NCBI RefSeq assembly: GCF_002940685.1
Contig: NZ_PNFP01000001.1
Span: 434,001 to 498,000, forward strand
DNA: 64,000 bases
Source of the DNA: Ensifer adhaerens
GTDB taxonomy: Bacteria > Pseudomonadota > Alphaproteobacteria > Rhizobiales > Rhizobiaceae
Direction: 5' to 3'
The position numbers were made by a program, and so were the translations under genes. The notes beneath the pieces are model-generated. The model did not search any database, was not told the DNA's origin, and saw only the letters and a list, made by a program, of their open reading frames with translations. Positions 17,268 to 25,912 of this stretch are shown here, piece after piece. Position 1 is the first letter of the stretch; every line of letters starts with the position of its first letter.

Positions 17268-17670
17268 TGCACGGAGCCGGTGGCGATCGCCAACGATCCG
17301 GTCGTTCGCCGCCGGTGGGGACGGGCTTCGGCCACGGCTCTCGCGCAGGCAATGGCGGCGTGCGCGCTCGGACGGCTTCATTTTCCGGTTGCAATTGCCG
17401 AGCGTTCTGTTTCTCATGTCTAAAATTCTCCGGCAGCCGTTGAGCTGGCTGCCGGTGCTCATGCCGCTCTTCCCGATTGCCCCATTCGGCACTTCCGACA
17501 GGCGTCTTGGTTTCCCATGCAAGCATCCGCCTTGCGCAAGGGGGCGTCGATGACAGCGAATGGGAATTCTCGCGATTGCCCGCCGGCCCTATGAGGCCGG
17601 CGCCGTTACGTCCAAGCCGGGGTATCTCCCGGGCTCGTTTGTTGATCGTTGTGCCTGGATAGGAGAGACC
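17268..17670. other. Intergenic region with one strong hairpin
   Basis: No convincing gene in about 400 bases. CCGGCAGCC (17430-17438) and GGCTGCCGG (17447-17455) form a perfect 9-bp stem with an 8-base loop. It lies after the EF-hand gene and could end that transcript, but a T-run follows only on the minus strand (GAGAATTTTAG). The promoter of the DUF3300 gene should lie in the 200 bases before 17671. Confidence 0.5.
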
Positions 17671-19026
17671 ATGTTCGACCGACCTCGTTCTTTGCGCGCG
17701 CCGACGGTGGCATTGCTTGCGATGCTGTCGGGTTCGCTTGCGGTGGGGAATGCGCTGGCGCAGGAGCAGGCCGCCGCGCAGGCGCCGGCCGAAGAGGCGC
17801 CGCAACCGCTCAGCGAAGACGAACTCGAAGTCCTCGTTGCGCGCATTGCGCTCTATCCTGACGAACTCGTCGCGCTCGTGACCTCGGCTTCGCTCTACCC
17901 GCTGCAGATCGTCGAGGCGGAGCGTTTCCTCGAGACCTCGAAGACCAAGACGGACATGAAGCCGAAGGACAGCTGGGACGGCAGCATCGTCTCGCTGCTG
18001 AACTATCCGGAGATCGTCAAGATGATGAGCGACGATCTCGACTGGACCCAGTCGCTCAGCGATGCGCTCGCCTATCAGCAGAAGGACGTGCTCGTCGCCA
18101 TCCAGCAATTGCGCGACAAGGCCGTCGCCGACGGCGTCATCAAGTCGGACGACAAGGTGGTGGTGAAGCAGGAGAACAACAACGTCGTGATCCAGGCTGC
18201 GAACCCGGAGAAAATCTACGTCCCGCAATACGAGCCGCAGATGCTCTACGACCCCGGCTATCAGCCGGCGCCGATCGCCTACTATCCCGAGCCCTATCCG
18301 AACTACTACTACCCGACGGCGACCTTCTTTGCCGGCGTGGTCACGGGTGCTGCCTTTGCCGCCGTCGTCGACTGGGACGATTGGGGCGTCTGGGGCGGGC
18401 GCTGGAACGGTGGCGATGTCGATATCGACTGCAACAACTGCTTCAACAACATCAACGGCAAGGTGAAGTTCAACGATATCGACTGGAAGAATGTCGACCG
18501 CAGCAAGATCAGCTTCGACAAGAACCAGTTCGCCAAGATCGATCGCACCTCGATGGAGCGGGACTTCAAGTCGGCAAAGGGCAACAACATCGCCAACCGG
18601 GCGAAGGTGGCGCACACCGACCAGATCGGCACGGCGGCAAACAGGGCCGGTAGCCGGGTCTCGGTCGACGATGTGCGCAAGAGCAAGGTCGAGGCGCGCC
18701 AGCGGGAAAATCTCGGGCGGGGCGATATCGGCTCCGGCGAGCGCAAGCCGGGCAATCAGGTCAAGGCAAGGCCCGCCGGCGCCGACAAGATCGGCAACGC
18801 CAAGCCTGCTGCCAGGGCCGATCGCCAGGTCGCCAAGCCGAAGCCGGGCGGCAAGATCGATCGTGGCGGTGGCGGCAAACCATCGGCCCTTGGTCAGGTC
18901 CAGAGCGGCCGGGTGACCAAGATGCAGTCGGACCGCGGCCGCCAGGCGCTTGGCGGCGGACAGCGCGGTGGTGGCCAGCCGCACCGCGAAATCAGGCGCG
19001 GTGGCGGCGGCGGACGGCACCGGTAA
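17671..19026 (+). CDS. DUF3300 domain-containing exported protein
   Basis: A 451-residue protein of unknown function. The signal peptide ends near ALAQEQ (about residue 30). The DUF3300 core starts at LSEDELEVLVARIALYPDEL and includes PEKIYVPQYEPQMLYDP, a tyrosine/proline-rich surface segment. A short hydrophobic stretch (ATFFAGVVTGAAFAAVV) is followed by WDDWGVWGG and an Asn-rich part with two cysteines (DIDCNNCFNN). The last 150 residues are basic, rich in Arg, Lys and Gly, and probably disordered. AGGAGAGACC directly precedes the ATG at 17671. The DUF2950 gene follows 21 bases after the stop; this pairing recurs in proteobacteria from memory. Confidence 0.85.
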   Translation: MFDRPRSLRAPTVALLAMLSGSLAVGNALAQEQAAAQAPAEEAPQPLSEDELEVLVARIALYPDELVALVTSASLYPLQIVEAERFLETSKTKTDMKPKDSWDGSIVSLLNYPEIVKMMSDDLDWTQSLSDALAYQQKDVLVAIQQLRDKAVADGVIKSDDKVVVKQENNNVVIQAANPEKIYVPQYEPQMLYDPGYQPAPIAYYPEPYPNYYYPTATFFAGVVTGAAFAAVVDWDDWGVWGGRWNGGDVDIDCNNCFNNINGKVKFNDIDWKNVDRSKISFDKNQFAKIDRTSMERDFKSAKGNNIANRAKVAHTDQIGTAANRAGSRVSVDDVRKSKVEARQRENLGRGDIGSGERKPGNQVKARPAGADKIGNAKPAARADRQVAKPKPGGKIDRGGGGKPSALGQVQSGRVTKMQSDRGRQALGGGQRGGGQPHREIRRGGGGGRHR

Positions 19027-19047
19027 CTCAAGGGGAGGAGAACGAAA

Positions 19048-20004
19048 ATGACCAAGCGCGTACATAGCCTGCTCCTGTCCTCCTTTGCCGCAGTCGTGCT
19101 CGCCGGCGGTTCCGCGGCGATCGCTTCTGCGCAGGATGCCGCGGCGCCCACGCCGCTTTCCGACTATGCGGCCGCAAGCGATCCGCCGGTGTTCGACACG
19201 CCGGAACAGGCGGTCGACGCGTTCAAGGCGGCCGTCGGTTCGGGCGATTTCGCCAAGCTTGCAAATCTGGTGGGGCTGGATGCCGAAAAGGCCAAGACAA
19301 GCGACGGCGTCATGGACGCCTATGCCGATATCCAGGCAGGTGTGAAGAAGAAGGTGGCGGTCGAGGATGTCGAGAACCGCAAGGTTCTGGAGATCGGCGA
19401 GGTGCTCTGGCCCTTCCCGTTCCCGATCGCCAAGGGCGACGACGGCAAATGGGCCTTCGACACCTATACCGGGCTCGAGGAGATCGCCAATCGGCTGGTC
19501 GGGCGCAACGAGCTCGACACGATCGCCACGGTTCGCGCCTATGTCGAGGCGCAGGAGGACTATGCGCTCGAGGACCACGACGGCGACGGTGTTCTCGAGT
19601 ACGCGCAGAAGCTGATCAGCAGCGAAGGCAGGACCGACGGGCTCTACTGGCCCGCGGCCGAGGGCGAGCCGCAAAGCCCGGCCGGCGAAGCGCTCGCTGA
19701 TGGTGCGGTGCTTGCCAAGGCCCAGGCCGGCAAGGGCTATTTCGGCTATCGCTATCGCGTGCTGACGAGCCAGGGCGACAACATCGCCGGCGGCAAGTAC
19801 GACTACATCATCAACGGCAACATGATTGCCGGCTTCGCCCTGGTCGCCTGGCCGGTGCGATACGGCGCGACCGGCGTTCACACCTTCGTCGTCAACCGCA
19901 ACGGCACCGTCTACCAGGCCGATCTCGGCGACAAGACCGAGAGCGTTGCTCACGGAATCCGGCAGTTCAATCCGAACGACAACTGGCAGGTCGTGGAGGA
20001 CTGA
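19048..20004 (+). CDS. DUF2950 family exported protein
   Basis: A 318-residue protein with a signal peptide (cleavage near ASAQDA, about residue 29). The conserved DUF2950 parts are visible: FDTPEQAVDAFKAAVGSGD, the central YVEAQEDYALEDHDGDGVLEYA with an EF-hand-like acidic stretch, YFGYRYRVLTSQGDNIAGG and the C-terminal GATGVHTFVVNRNGTVYQAD. Function is unknown. GGGGAGGAGAACGAAA precedes the ATG. It sits between DUF3300 and a polytopic membrane protein with 5 bases to the next ATG, which makes a three-gene operon very likely. Confidence 0.85.
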   Translation: MTKRVHSLLLSSFAAVVLAGGSAAIASAQDAAAPTPLSDYAAASDPPVFDTPEQAVDAFKAAVGSGDFAKLANLVGLDAEKAKTSDGVMDAYADIQAGVKKKVAVEDVENRKVLEIGEVLWPFPFPIAKGDDGKWAFDTYTGLEEIANRLVGRNELDTIATVRAYVEAQEDYALEDHDGDGVLEYAQKLISSEGRTDGLYWPAAEGEPQSPAGEALADGAVLAKAQAGKGYFGYRYRVLTSQGDNIAGGKYDYIINGNMIAGFALVAWPVRYGATGVHTFVVNRNGTVYQADLGDKTESVAHGIRQFNPNDNWQVVED

Positions 20005-20009
20005 CCACC

Positions 20010-21242
20010 ATGAGCGGAGCGGACCCCGGCGACAAGGCACCCGGCAGCGACGCGGCGGATGCCGCGCCGGCGGCCCGGCAAGGGAAGATCGCCGAGTATC
20101 TCGCCTCCCACGGCGGGCCGTTCTTCGAGCTCCAGGCGCGGCTGAAGCTGCTGCGCGCCAACGCCCTGCAATCGGGCAGGAGGGCCGTGCTTTTCGTTGC
20201 GCTTGCCTGGGGCGTTCCCTTCCTGCTCGGCGTGCCGGGCAGCTTGTCGCTTGATCACGGCCAGGGCGCCTATCTGACCGACCCGGGTGCCTGGGCGAGG
20301 TTCTTCATTGCCATTGCCGCCTTCGTGCTGGCCGAGCAGCAGGTCGAACGCGGCCTGCGCATCAAGCTCGGACAGTTTTCGCGCGCGCCGCTCATCGCTC
20401 CGACCTCGATGCCAACAGCCGCGCGCGCGATTTCCGATGCGCTGAAGCAGCGCGATTCCGGGCTTGCCGAAACCGTGTGCCTGGCTCTCGCCGCGGTCGC
20501 CGCGCTGCTGTCTTTCCTGAACTTCCACGGAGCGGACGTTTCGTCCTGGGCCGTCGAGCATTCGAGCGAGGGCAACAGGATTACCGCGGCTGGCTGGTGG
20601 TCGATCTGCGTCAGCCTGCCGCTCTTCGTCTTTCTGTTCCTGCGCGGCGTCTGGCGGCATCTCGTCTGGGCGCGGCTCTTGCGCAGGATCGCCCGGCTGG
20701 AGCTTCGCCTGGTCGCCACCCATCCCGATGGCAAGGGCGGGCTCGGCTTTCTGTCGCAATATCCGAACGCCTACATGTTCTTCGTCTTCGGCATGAGTGC
20801 TGCGATCGCCGCCGCGGTCATGAAGCACCTGCTGCAGGAGACGCTGTCGATGACGACGTTCAGCATGATCATGAGCGGCTGGCTCGCGATCGTGGTTGCG
20901 TTCTTCGCCTATCCGCTGTCGGCCTTCTCGAAACCACTGGCGCAGTTGAAGGAAAGCGGGCTCCTGATGCTCGGCGTCCAGGCGACGCGCTTCCAGCGTG
21001 CCGCCGAGCGCAAGGTGCTCGGCCGCAACGTGGCCGCCGATCCGGGCCCGGAACCGGAGGAGGAACTGGCCGACCCCGGCAAGCTGTTCGACGCGACCAA
21101 CAAGCTCTCGACCATGCTCATCAGTCGCAGCGCGGTCGTGCCGGTCGCCGCCGCCGCCCTCATCCCCTTCGCCGTCGCAGGAGCAACGAGGCTGCCCTAC
21201 AAGGAAGTGTTTTCGGTCTTGAAGAAGCTGTTGCTGCTGTGA
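20010..21242 (+). CDS. Polytopic membrane protein of unknown function
   Basis: A 410-residue protein with a hydrophilic Ala/Asp-rich N-terminus (about 55 residues) and about six membrane helices, for example AVLFVALAWGVPFLLGVPG and SICVSLPLFVFLFLRGVWRH. Charged loops with arginine clusters lie between the helices, and an acidic EPEEELADPGKLFD segment precedes the last helix. I recognise no motif with a known activity. It begins 5 bases after the DUF2950 stop and is the last gene of the DUF3300-DUF2950 operon, so it may be the inner-membrane partner of those two exported proteins. Confidence 0.78.
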   Translation: MSGADPGDKAPGSDAADAAPAARQGKIAEYLASHGGPFFELQARLKLLRANALQSGRRAVLFVALAWGVPFLLGVPGSLSLDHGQGAYLTDPGAWARFFIAIAAFVLAEQQVERGLRIKLGQFSRAPLIAPTSMPTAARAISDALKQRDSGLAETVCLALAAVAALLSFLNFHGADVSSWAVEHSSEGNRITAAGWWSICVSLPLFVFLFLRGVWRHLVWARLLRRIARLELRLVATHPDGKGGLGFLSQYPNAYMFFVFGMSAAIAAAVMKHLLQETLSMTTFSMIMSGWLAIVVAFFAYPLSAFSKPLAQLKESGLLMLGVQATRFQRAAERKVLGRNVAADPGPEPEEELADPGKLFDATNKLSTMLISRSAVVPVAAAALIPFAVAGATRLPYKEVFSVLKKLLLL

Positions 21243-21365
21243 CGCGACGTCACGTCGCCCGGGAGGGCCTTACGCTGATCGAGCCCGGCTTGTCTGATTG
21301 GATTTGTCGCGGCGACGTTCGAAACAGAAAATCCGGCCGTCCGTGGGCCAGGATTGGGAGGGGTA

Positions 21366-21396
21366 TTGACCTCAACTAAAGTTGAGGTCGTATCAC
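21366..21396 (+). promoter_or_regulatory. SoxR-like (MerR-family) promoter
   Basis: GACCTCAACT-AA-AGTTGAGGTC (21368-21389) is a perfect 10-bp inverted repeat. Its inner 18 bases resemble the SoxR box (CCTCAAGT...ACTTGAGG in E. coli), and the palindrome overlaps a -35 hexamer TTGACC (21366-21371). A -10-like TATCAC (21391-21396) follows after exactly 19 bases, the long spacer expected of MerR-family promoters. The only gene downstream is the VOC protein, 44 bases on. Confidence 0.75.
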
Positions 21397-21439
21397 CTTG
21401 TCCGATAGAGCCAATAGTCATGCGACGGGATCGGACTTC

Positions 21440-22111
21440 ATGCACATCTCCAGACTGATATTGCCTGCGTCCGATGTCTCCGGAAGCGCAGCCTTCTTTC
21501 GCGACGTCCTCGATTTGCAGACGGCCGGGAACTCCATCCGGGTGGGTCGCAGCGAAATCCAGCTGATCCCTGCGGTCGAAGAAGCACCGCGCGGCGTGCA
21601 TCTGGCCTTCAACGTACCCTTTGAGCGCTTTGACATGGCCGCCGCATGGTTGAAGGGGCGGACACCTCTCCAAAGGGAGCCGGGTGGAGACGAGTGTTTT
21701 GCCCTTGAGGGAGATTGGCAATCAAGGTCGATCTACTTCGACGGCCCCGACAATGCCGTGCTTGAATTGATCGGCCGCCGCAGGCTGATCGATCCTGCGG
21801 GCAAGCGACCGTTCAGCGGTGCTGAACTGTCCTGCCTCAGCGAGGTCGGTGTCCCATCCGACGATGTCGAGGGTATGGTGGCCGAGGCAGTCTGGACGTT
21901 TGGCGTCGGAACGATCGGGCCAGCCTCGTCCAGTTTTGCCGCCATCGGCAATGACGAGGGCATGCTGATTGCCGTCGATCCGAACCGGGCTTGGTTTCCG
22001 GAAAAGCGTCAACGCCCCGGCGCCAATGGACTGGAGATTTGGGTGAACGACGTGAAGTCACCTGGAACTATGTCTGATGCCAGGCACGGCTGGAAAGTCC
22101 GGGCAAGATAG
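21440..22111 (+). CDS. VOC (glyoxalase/bleomycin-resistance fold) family protein
   Basis: A 223-residue cytoplasmic protein with one clear VOC module at the N-terminus: ISRLILPASDVSGSAAFFRD, then GVHLAFNVPFERFD and SIYFDGPDNAVLELIGR, in which His and Glu are candidate metal ligands. The C-terminal half is less typical and may be a degenerate second module. I start at the ATG at 21440 (MHISRL), where the VOC domain begins. A TTG at 21398 would add 14 residues but lies only two bases after the -10-like element. The SoxR-like promoter suggests induction by redox-cycling drugs or superoxide. Substrate unknown; a role in detoxification is inferred. Confidence 0.8.
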   Translation: MHISRLILPASDVSGSAAFFRDVLDLQTAGNSIRVGRSEIQLIPAVEEAPRGVHLAFNVPFERFDMAAAWLKGRTPLQREPGGDECFALEGDWQSRSIYFDGPDNAVLELIGRRRLIDPAGKRPFSGAELSCLSEVGVPSDDVEGMVAEAVWTFGVGTIGPASSSFAAIGNDEGMLIAVDPNRAWFPEKRQRPGANGLEIWVNDVKSPGTMSDARHGWKVRAR

Positions 22112-22191
22112 GGCAGATCCCGGCTGCTTGGCTGACGACAGGAAGCGGTGCTTACGCTCTCCGGCGAATGCGCTCTGATTTTCAGGGAGAA

Positions 22192-22267
22192 TGGTGCCGC
22201 TTACGTGACTCGAACACGTGACCCCATCATTACGAATGATGTGCTCTACCGACTGAGCTAAAGCGGC
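22192..22267 (-). tRNA. tRNA-Thr (anticodon CGT)
   Basis: The complement folds as a full cloverleaf of 76 bases including encoded CCA. The acceptor GCCGCTT pairs with AAGCGGC, the D-arm has TAGCTCAGTCGGTAGAGC, and the anticodon stem has loop TTCGTAA giving CGT. The T-arm has GGTTCGA-type variation (TGTTCGAGTCACG). No integrase gene is nearby, so there is no sign that it serves as an attachment site here. Confidence 0.93.
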
Positions 22268-22343
22268 CCGGAGGCCGTTCCGCGGAAGCCCGCGGAACGA
22301 ATGTGAGGCGCTGATAAACGCAAAGCGCCAAGATTTCAAGCCA

Positions 22344-23354
22344 TCAGTTTCGAGAAGTTGAAAATTCCTTGTTGGTGGCCGCGAGCGGCATGGCGTTCAG
22401 GCCGAGGCGGGTGCGCGCCGCGTCGTATTCGCGCTCGAGCCGGTCGACCAGGCGGGCGACGGACGTCACTTCCTTGACCGCGCCGATGCCCTGGCCGCAA
22501 CCCCATATGTCCTTCCAGGCCTTGGCGCCGTCGGTCGCCGCGGCGAAATCCATCTTCGACGGGTCCGCCTCGGGCAGATTGTCCGGGTCCATGCCGGCGG
22601 CCGAGATCGAGGGCTTCAGGTAGTTGCCGTGAATGCCGGTGAAGTAATTGGAGTAGACGATGTCGGCGGCGTTGCTGTCGACGATCATCTGCTTGTAGGC
22701 GTCGCTGGCGCGCGCCTCTTCCGTGGCGATGAAGGGCGAGCCGATATAGGCCATGTCGGCGCCCATCGCCTGCGCCGCCAGAATGGCGCCGCCGGTCGAA
22801 ATCGCGCCGGAAAGAAGCAGCGGCCCGTCGAACCAGGAGCGGATTTCCTGGATGAGCGCAAAAGGAGAAAGCGTGCCCGCATGGCCGCCGGCGCCGGCGG
22901 CAACCGCGATCAGCCCGTCCGCACCCTTGCGGATCGCCGAATTGGCGTGGCGGTTGTTGATGACGTCGTGAAGCACGATGCCGCCATAGGAATGGATGGC
23001 GGCATTGACCTCTGGCACCGCGCCGAGCGAGGAGATGACGACCGGCACCTTGTACTTGATGCAGAGCATCAGGTCCTGTTCGAGCCGCGCATTGGACTTG
23101 TGGACGATCTGGTTGACGGCAAAGGGCGCGGCCCGCCGGCCCGGATTCTTCGCGTCGTGATCGGCCAACGTCTCGGTGATCTCGGCCAGCCATTCGTCGA
23201 GCTGCGACTGCGGTCGGGCGTTCAAGGCGGGGAAGGCCCCGATCACGCCGGCCTTGCACTGCGCGATTGTCAGCTTCGGGTTGGAAATGATGAACAGGGG
23301 GGCGCCGACAACCGGCAGTCTCGTCGTTCCGGAAAGAATTGGCGGAAGCGGCAT
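22344..23354 (-). CDS. Nitronate monooxygenase (2-nitropropane dioxygenase family)
   Basis: An FMN-dependent TIM-barrel oxidoreductase that oxidises alkyl nitronates; many family members have unknown physiological substrates. Conserved parts of the 336-residue protein are PVVGAPLFIISNPKL at the N-terminus, VPVVISSLGAVPEV, the phosphate-binding GADGLIAVAAGAGGHAG, GPLLLSGAISTGGAI and GADMAYIGSPFIATEEA. I prefer the ATG at 23354 because GGAGAAACCG precedes it; ATG at 23366 (MEKPMPL) is the alternative with CGAGGG. A palindrome identical to the one before the acyl-CoA dehydrogenase operon lies only 35 bases upstream, which suggests common control with fatty-acid degradation genes. tRNA-Thr lies downstream. 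Confidence 0.88.
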   Translation of the reverse strand: MPLPPILSGTTRLPVVGAPLFIISNPKLTIAQCKAGVIGAFPALNARPQSQLDEWLAEITETLADHDAKNPGRRAAPFAVNQIVHKSNARLEQDLMLCIKYKVPVVISSLGAVPEVNAAIHSYGGIVLHDVINNRHANSAIRKGADGLIAVAAGAGGHAGTLSPFALIQEIRSWFDGPLLLSGAISTGGAILAAQAMGADMAYIGSPFIATEEARASDAYKQMIVDSNAADIVYSNYFTGIHGNYLKPSISAAGMDPDNLPEADPSKMDFAAATDGAKAWKDIWGCGQGIGAVKEVTSVARLVDRLEREYDAARTRLGLNAMPLAATNKEFSTSRN

Positions 23355-23388
23355 CGGTTTCTCCATCCCTCGGTAAGGCGCGCCAAAG

Positions 23389-23414
23389 TTTTGACGTTTG
23401 CGTAAACGTCAAAA
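23389..23414. promoter_or_regulatory. Palindromic operator candidate upstream of the nitronate monooxygenase gene
   Basis: TTTTGACGTTT-GCGT-AAACGTCAAAA is a palindrome with perfect 11-bp arms. The same 26 bases occur at 57699-57724. TTGACG, a perfect -35 hexamer, is present on both strands within it. The site is placed where a regulator could control the nitronate monooxygenase (minus), and it is 280 bases from the plus-strand hypothetical gene at 23697. Confidence 0.8.
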
Positions 23415-23696
23415 TAGATAGCAGCAAGTTTGCCGCTTGCAAAGGGTGGTTTTGGCGGCGATATCGCCGCCGCTTTTGTGCCGATGCCCGGTGAAGGACA
23501 GCGTTTTCCCCGGCCTTGGCCGGTCGCGCCGGTCGCCGGACTTGCGGATTCGGACAGCAGCGGTTACGCAATTGTTAACAAAACCAACGGCGTGCCTCCA
23601 GATTTAACCGTTATGCCCTTGCGGTTGGATCGAGGATGGCGGTCAGCTGCGGCGCGCCGGCAGGTCCAAAGCCCTGCCTACACAGAAGGACGTGAT

Positions 23697-24929
23697 GTGA
23701 GCGGACTTGAGACTGCGATCAGAAATGCGCTTGAGCGCTCCGATCGCGCCAATGCGGAAACGCGGGCGCGCATCTATCAATCGGCCCGTCAGGCGCTCGA
23801 AACCGGGTTGCAGAAACAGGGGATCGAGGACGTCAACGTCATCGCCCAGCAGCGTCATCGGCTCGAGGCCGTCATCCACGCGATCGAAACGGAGGAGAGG
23901 GCGGCGCTAAGGACGCGACAGCCCGCGCCCCCGGTGGCCAGCCTCGACGATGCCGCGCGGGCGCGCGGGCCGGTGCAGCCGCGGGTCGAGCCGCAAGTCC
24001 GGTCACAGCCCCAGACGCAGGCCCAACCCCAACCTCAGGCCGAGACTCCGCCCCAGAACCAGCCCCAGGCACCAGCGGCCGGTCGCAGGGAGCCCGGGTT
24101 TGCCGCCGACGCGCCGCGCCAGGCGGCGAGCGACGGCGGGCTCGGCGGTCTGCGCGCCGATCGCGACGGTCCTGTGGTGTCGACGCGCGCCGCCGCCGAA
24201 AGCACGGCGAATGCAGGCGAGGCGGCCAGCCTCGCGCCCGCGGTGCGCGGAGATACACGCAAGCGCCGGCGCAAGCGCAGCCGTCTTCTGTCCTTCACCA
24301 TGGTCGTCCTGACGCTCGCCGCCGCGGTGGGAGCCGCTGCCTGGTGGGTGCAGACCAACGACCTGCTGAAATCCGCCGCCGAGCGCGACACGAATGTCGC
24401 CAATCCTCCGGCATCGGTCGCATCGGAAGACTTCGATGGAGCGGCCGGATTGCGGACGCTCGGCGCGCAGCAGGGTTTTACCGGTGATTGGGTCGAGGTC
24501 TTCACGCCCACGGAAACGGGCGCGATCGCGCCCGGCGCGCAGGCAAAGGTCGAGCCCGTGGACGACGAAGGCGGACGACGCGTGCAATTGACATCGGCGG
24601 TCGCCGACACGGAAGGGGATGTCACCATCGAAATCCCGGCGACGGTTCTGGCGGAACTTTCCGGCAAGACGTCGACCCTCGCACTGACCGTGCAGGCTGA
24701 GCCCGGCAAGACCACCGAGTTTGCGGTCGAATGCAACTTCTCCTCGCTCGGCGAATGCGGCCGCCACCGCTTCACCGTACATGACGAGCGGCTCGACATG
24801 CTGTTCAAGATCACCTTCGACCGCAGCCTGGCGCCGAACTCGCCCGGCCAGATCGTGATCAACAGCGATATCAGCGGCGAGGGCAAGAGCCTGAGCCTCT
24901 ACGCCATCCGCGTTCTGCCGGGGCAATAA
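23697..24929 (+). CDS. Membrane-anchored hypothetical protein with Gln/Pro-rich linker
   Basis: A 410-residue protein of unknown function. The first 65 residues are helical (SGLETAIRNALERSDRANAE and a following Gln/Arg-rich helix). A low-complexity Pro/Gln segment with repeated PQ pairs lies at about 100-130. A basic patch (KRRRKRSR) near residue 190 is followed by one membrane helix (LLSFTMVVLTLAAAVGAAAW). The C-terminal 180 residues should be periplasmic and contain two cysteines close together (ECNFSSLGECGRH). This topology puts the helical part in the cytoplasm. The start is a GTG at 23697 with AAGGA 6 bases before it; upstream codons in the same frame look non-coding. Confidence 0.75.
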   Translation: MSGLETAIRNALERSDRANAETRARIYQSARQALETGLQKQGIEDVNVIAQQRHRLEAVIHAIETEERAALRTRQPAPPVASLDDAARARGPVQPRVEPQVRSQPQTQAQPQPQAETPPQNQPQAPAAGRREPGFAADAPRQAASDGGLGGLRADRDGPVVSTRAAAESTANAGEAASLAPAVRGDTRKRRRKRSRLLSFTMVVLTLAAAVGAAAWWVQTNDLLKSAAERDTNVANPPASVASEDFDGAAGLRTLGAQQGFTGDWVEVFTPTETGAIAPGAQAKVEPVDDEGGRRVQLTSAVADTEGDVTIEIPATVLAELSGKTSTLALTVQAEPGKTTEFAVECNFSSLGECGRHRFTVHDERLDMLFKITFDRSLAPNSPGQIVINSDISGEGKSLSLYAIRVLPGQ

Positions 24930-25015
24930 GGCCGGCTGTCAAAGCGTTGCAGACGGGCCGGCGGGTACTGCCTGCCGGCCCGTCTGCTTCCCGTCGGTTC
25001 CAATAGGGCTGGCGT

Positions 25016-25912
25016 CTACTTCAGGAAGCCGGGGCCGGACCCGATGATCTTGTCATCGACCTCGCCGATCGCGCCCTTGTCCTTGCCGTCGTAATCGAAC
25101 GAGGAAAGGATATGGCGGAGCAGGTTGAGCCGCGCCCGCCGCTTGTCGTTGCCGCGCACCACCGTCCAGGGCGCATGATCCGTGTGGGTCGCCTTCAGCA
25201 TCTCGTCGCGCTTGGCGGTGTAATCGTCCCACTTGTTGAGTGCGGCGATGTCCATCGGCGACAGTTTCCAGATCTTCAAGGGATCGTGGCGGCGATCGTG
25301 GAAGCGCTTGAGCTGCATCTCGCGGCCGATATTGATCCAGAATTTGAAGAACTGGATGCCCTCGTGCACGATCATCTTTTCGAAGCGGGGAGCCTGCTTC
25401 AGGAATTGCTTGTGCTCATCGGGCGTGCAGAAGCCCATGACCGGCTCGACGCCGGCGCGGTTGTACCAGGAGCGGTCGAACAGCACGAACTCGCCCGCGG
25501 TCGGCATGGTCGCGACATAGCGCTGGAAATACCATTGCCCGCGTTCGGTCTCCGTCGGCTTGGTCAGCGCGACAACACGCGCCCAGCGTGGGTTGAGGTT
25601 GCCCATGGTGGCGTGGATGGCACCGCCCTTGCCGGCAGCGTCGCGGCCCTCGAACAGCGCCATCATGCGTTTGCCGGTCTTCTGCTGCCAGAGCTGGACC
25701 TTGACCAGTTCGACCTGAAGCGCTTCCAGCGTCTCGGTATACTCTTCCTCGTCGAGCTTCTTCTTGTAGGGGTAGTCGTCCGAGGAGAAGGCCTCGTCGT
25801 CGATCCACTTCGGCAACTCGGGATTGTCGATGTCGAAAACGCGGCTCTTGCCGCCGATTTCGAGTTCCACAGCGCGGTTTTCCACCTTGTCCGTCGTCTC
25901 CGTCACCGCCAT
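25016..25912 (-). CDS. ppk2: Polyphosphate kinase 2
   Basis: Transfers phosphate between polyphosphate and nucleoside diphosphates (PPK2 family). The 298-residue length is normal for a single-domain member. The Walker A motif [11 protein letters not shown], the [18 protein letters not shown] region, the Walker B/lid parts [20 protein letters not shown] and [13 protein letters not shown] are all in order, followed by [18 protein letters not shown] use the ATG at 25912 (MAVTETTDK), with AAAGGGCG in front; the open frame continues 48 codons upstream without coding character. It is divergent from phoR and the pst operon, which fits polyphosphate handling under phosphate control, although I see no full Pho box before it. 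Confidence 0.93.
   Translation of the reverse strand: MAVTETTDKVENRAVELEIGGKSRVFDIDNPELPKWIDDEAFSSDDYPYKKKLDEEEYTETLEALQVELVKVQLWQQKTGKRMMALFEGRDAAGKGGAIHATMGNLNPRWARVVALTKPTETERGQWYFQRYVATMPTAGEFVLFDRSWYNRAGVEPVMGFCTPDEHKQFLKQAPRFEKMIVHEGIQFFKFWINIGREMQLKRFHDRRHDPLKIWKLSPMDIAALNKWDDYTAKRDEMLKATHTDHAPWTVVRGNDKRRARLNLLRHILSSFDYDGKDKGAIGEVDDKIIGSGPGFLK

Noticed and set aside
17227-20040. Minus-strand open frame of 937 codons across the DUF3300 and DUF2950 genes
   Set aside because: The plus-strand genes have signal peptides, ribosome binding sites and family motifs; the antisense frame has none and spans several gene boundaries.
22192-22267. tRNA-Thr as an integration site of a mobile element
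   Set aside because: No integrase nearby and no direct repeat of the tRNA 3' end was seen.
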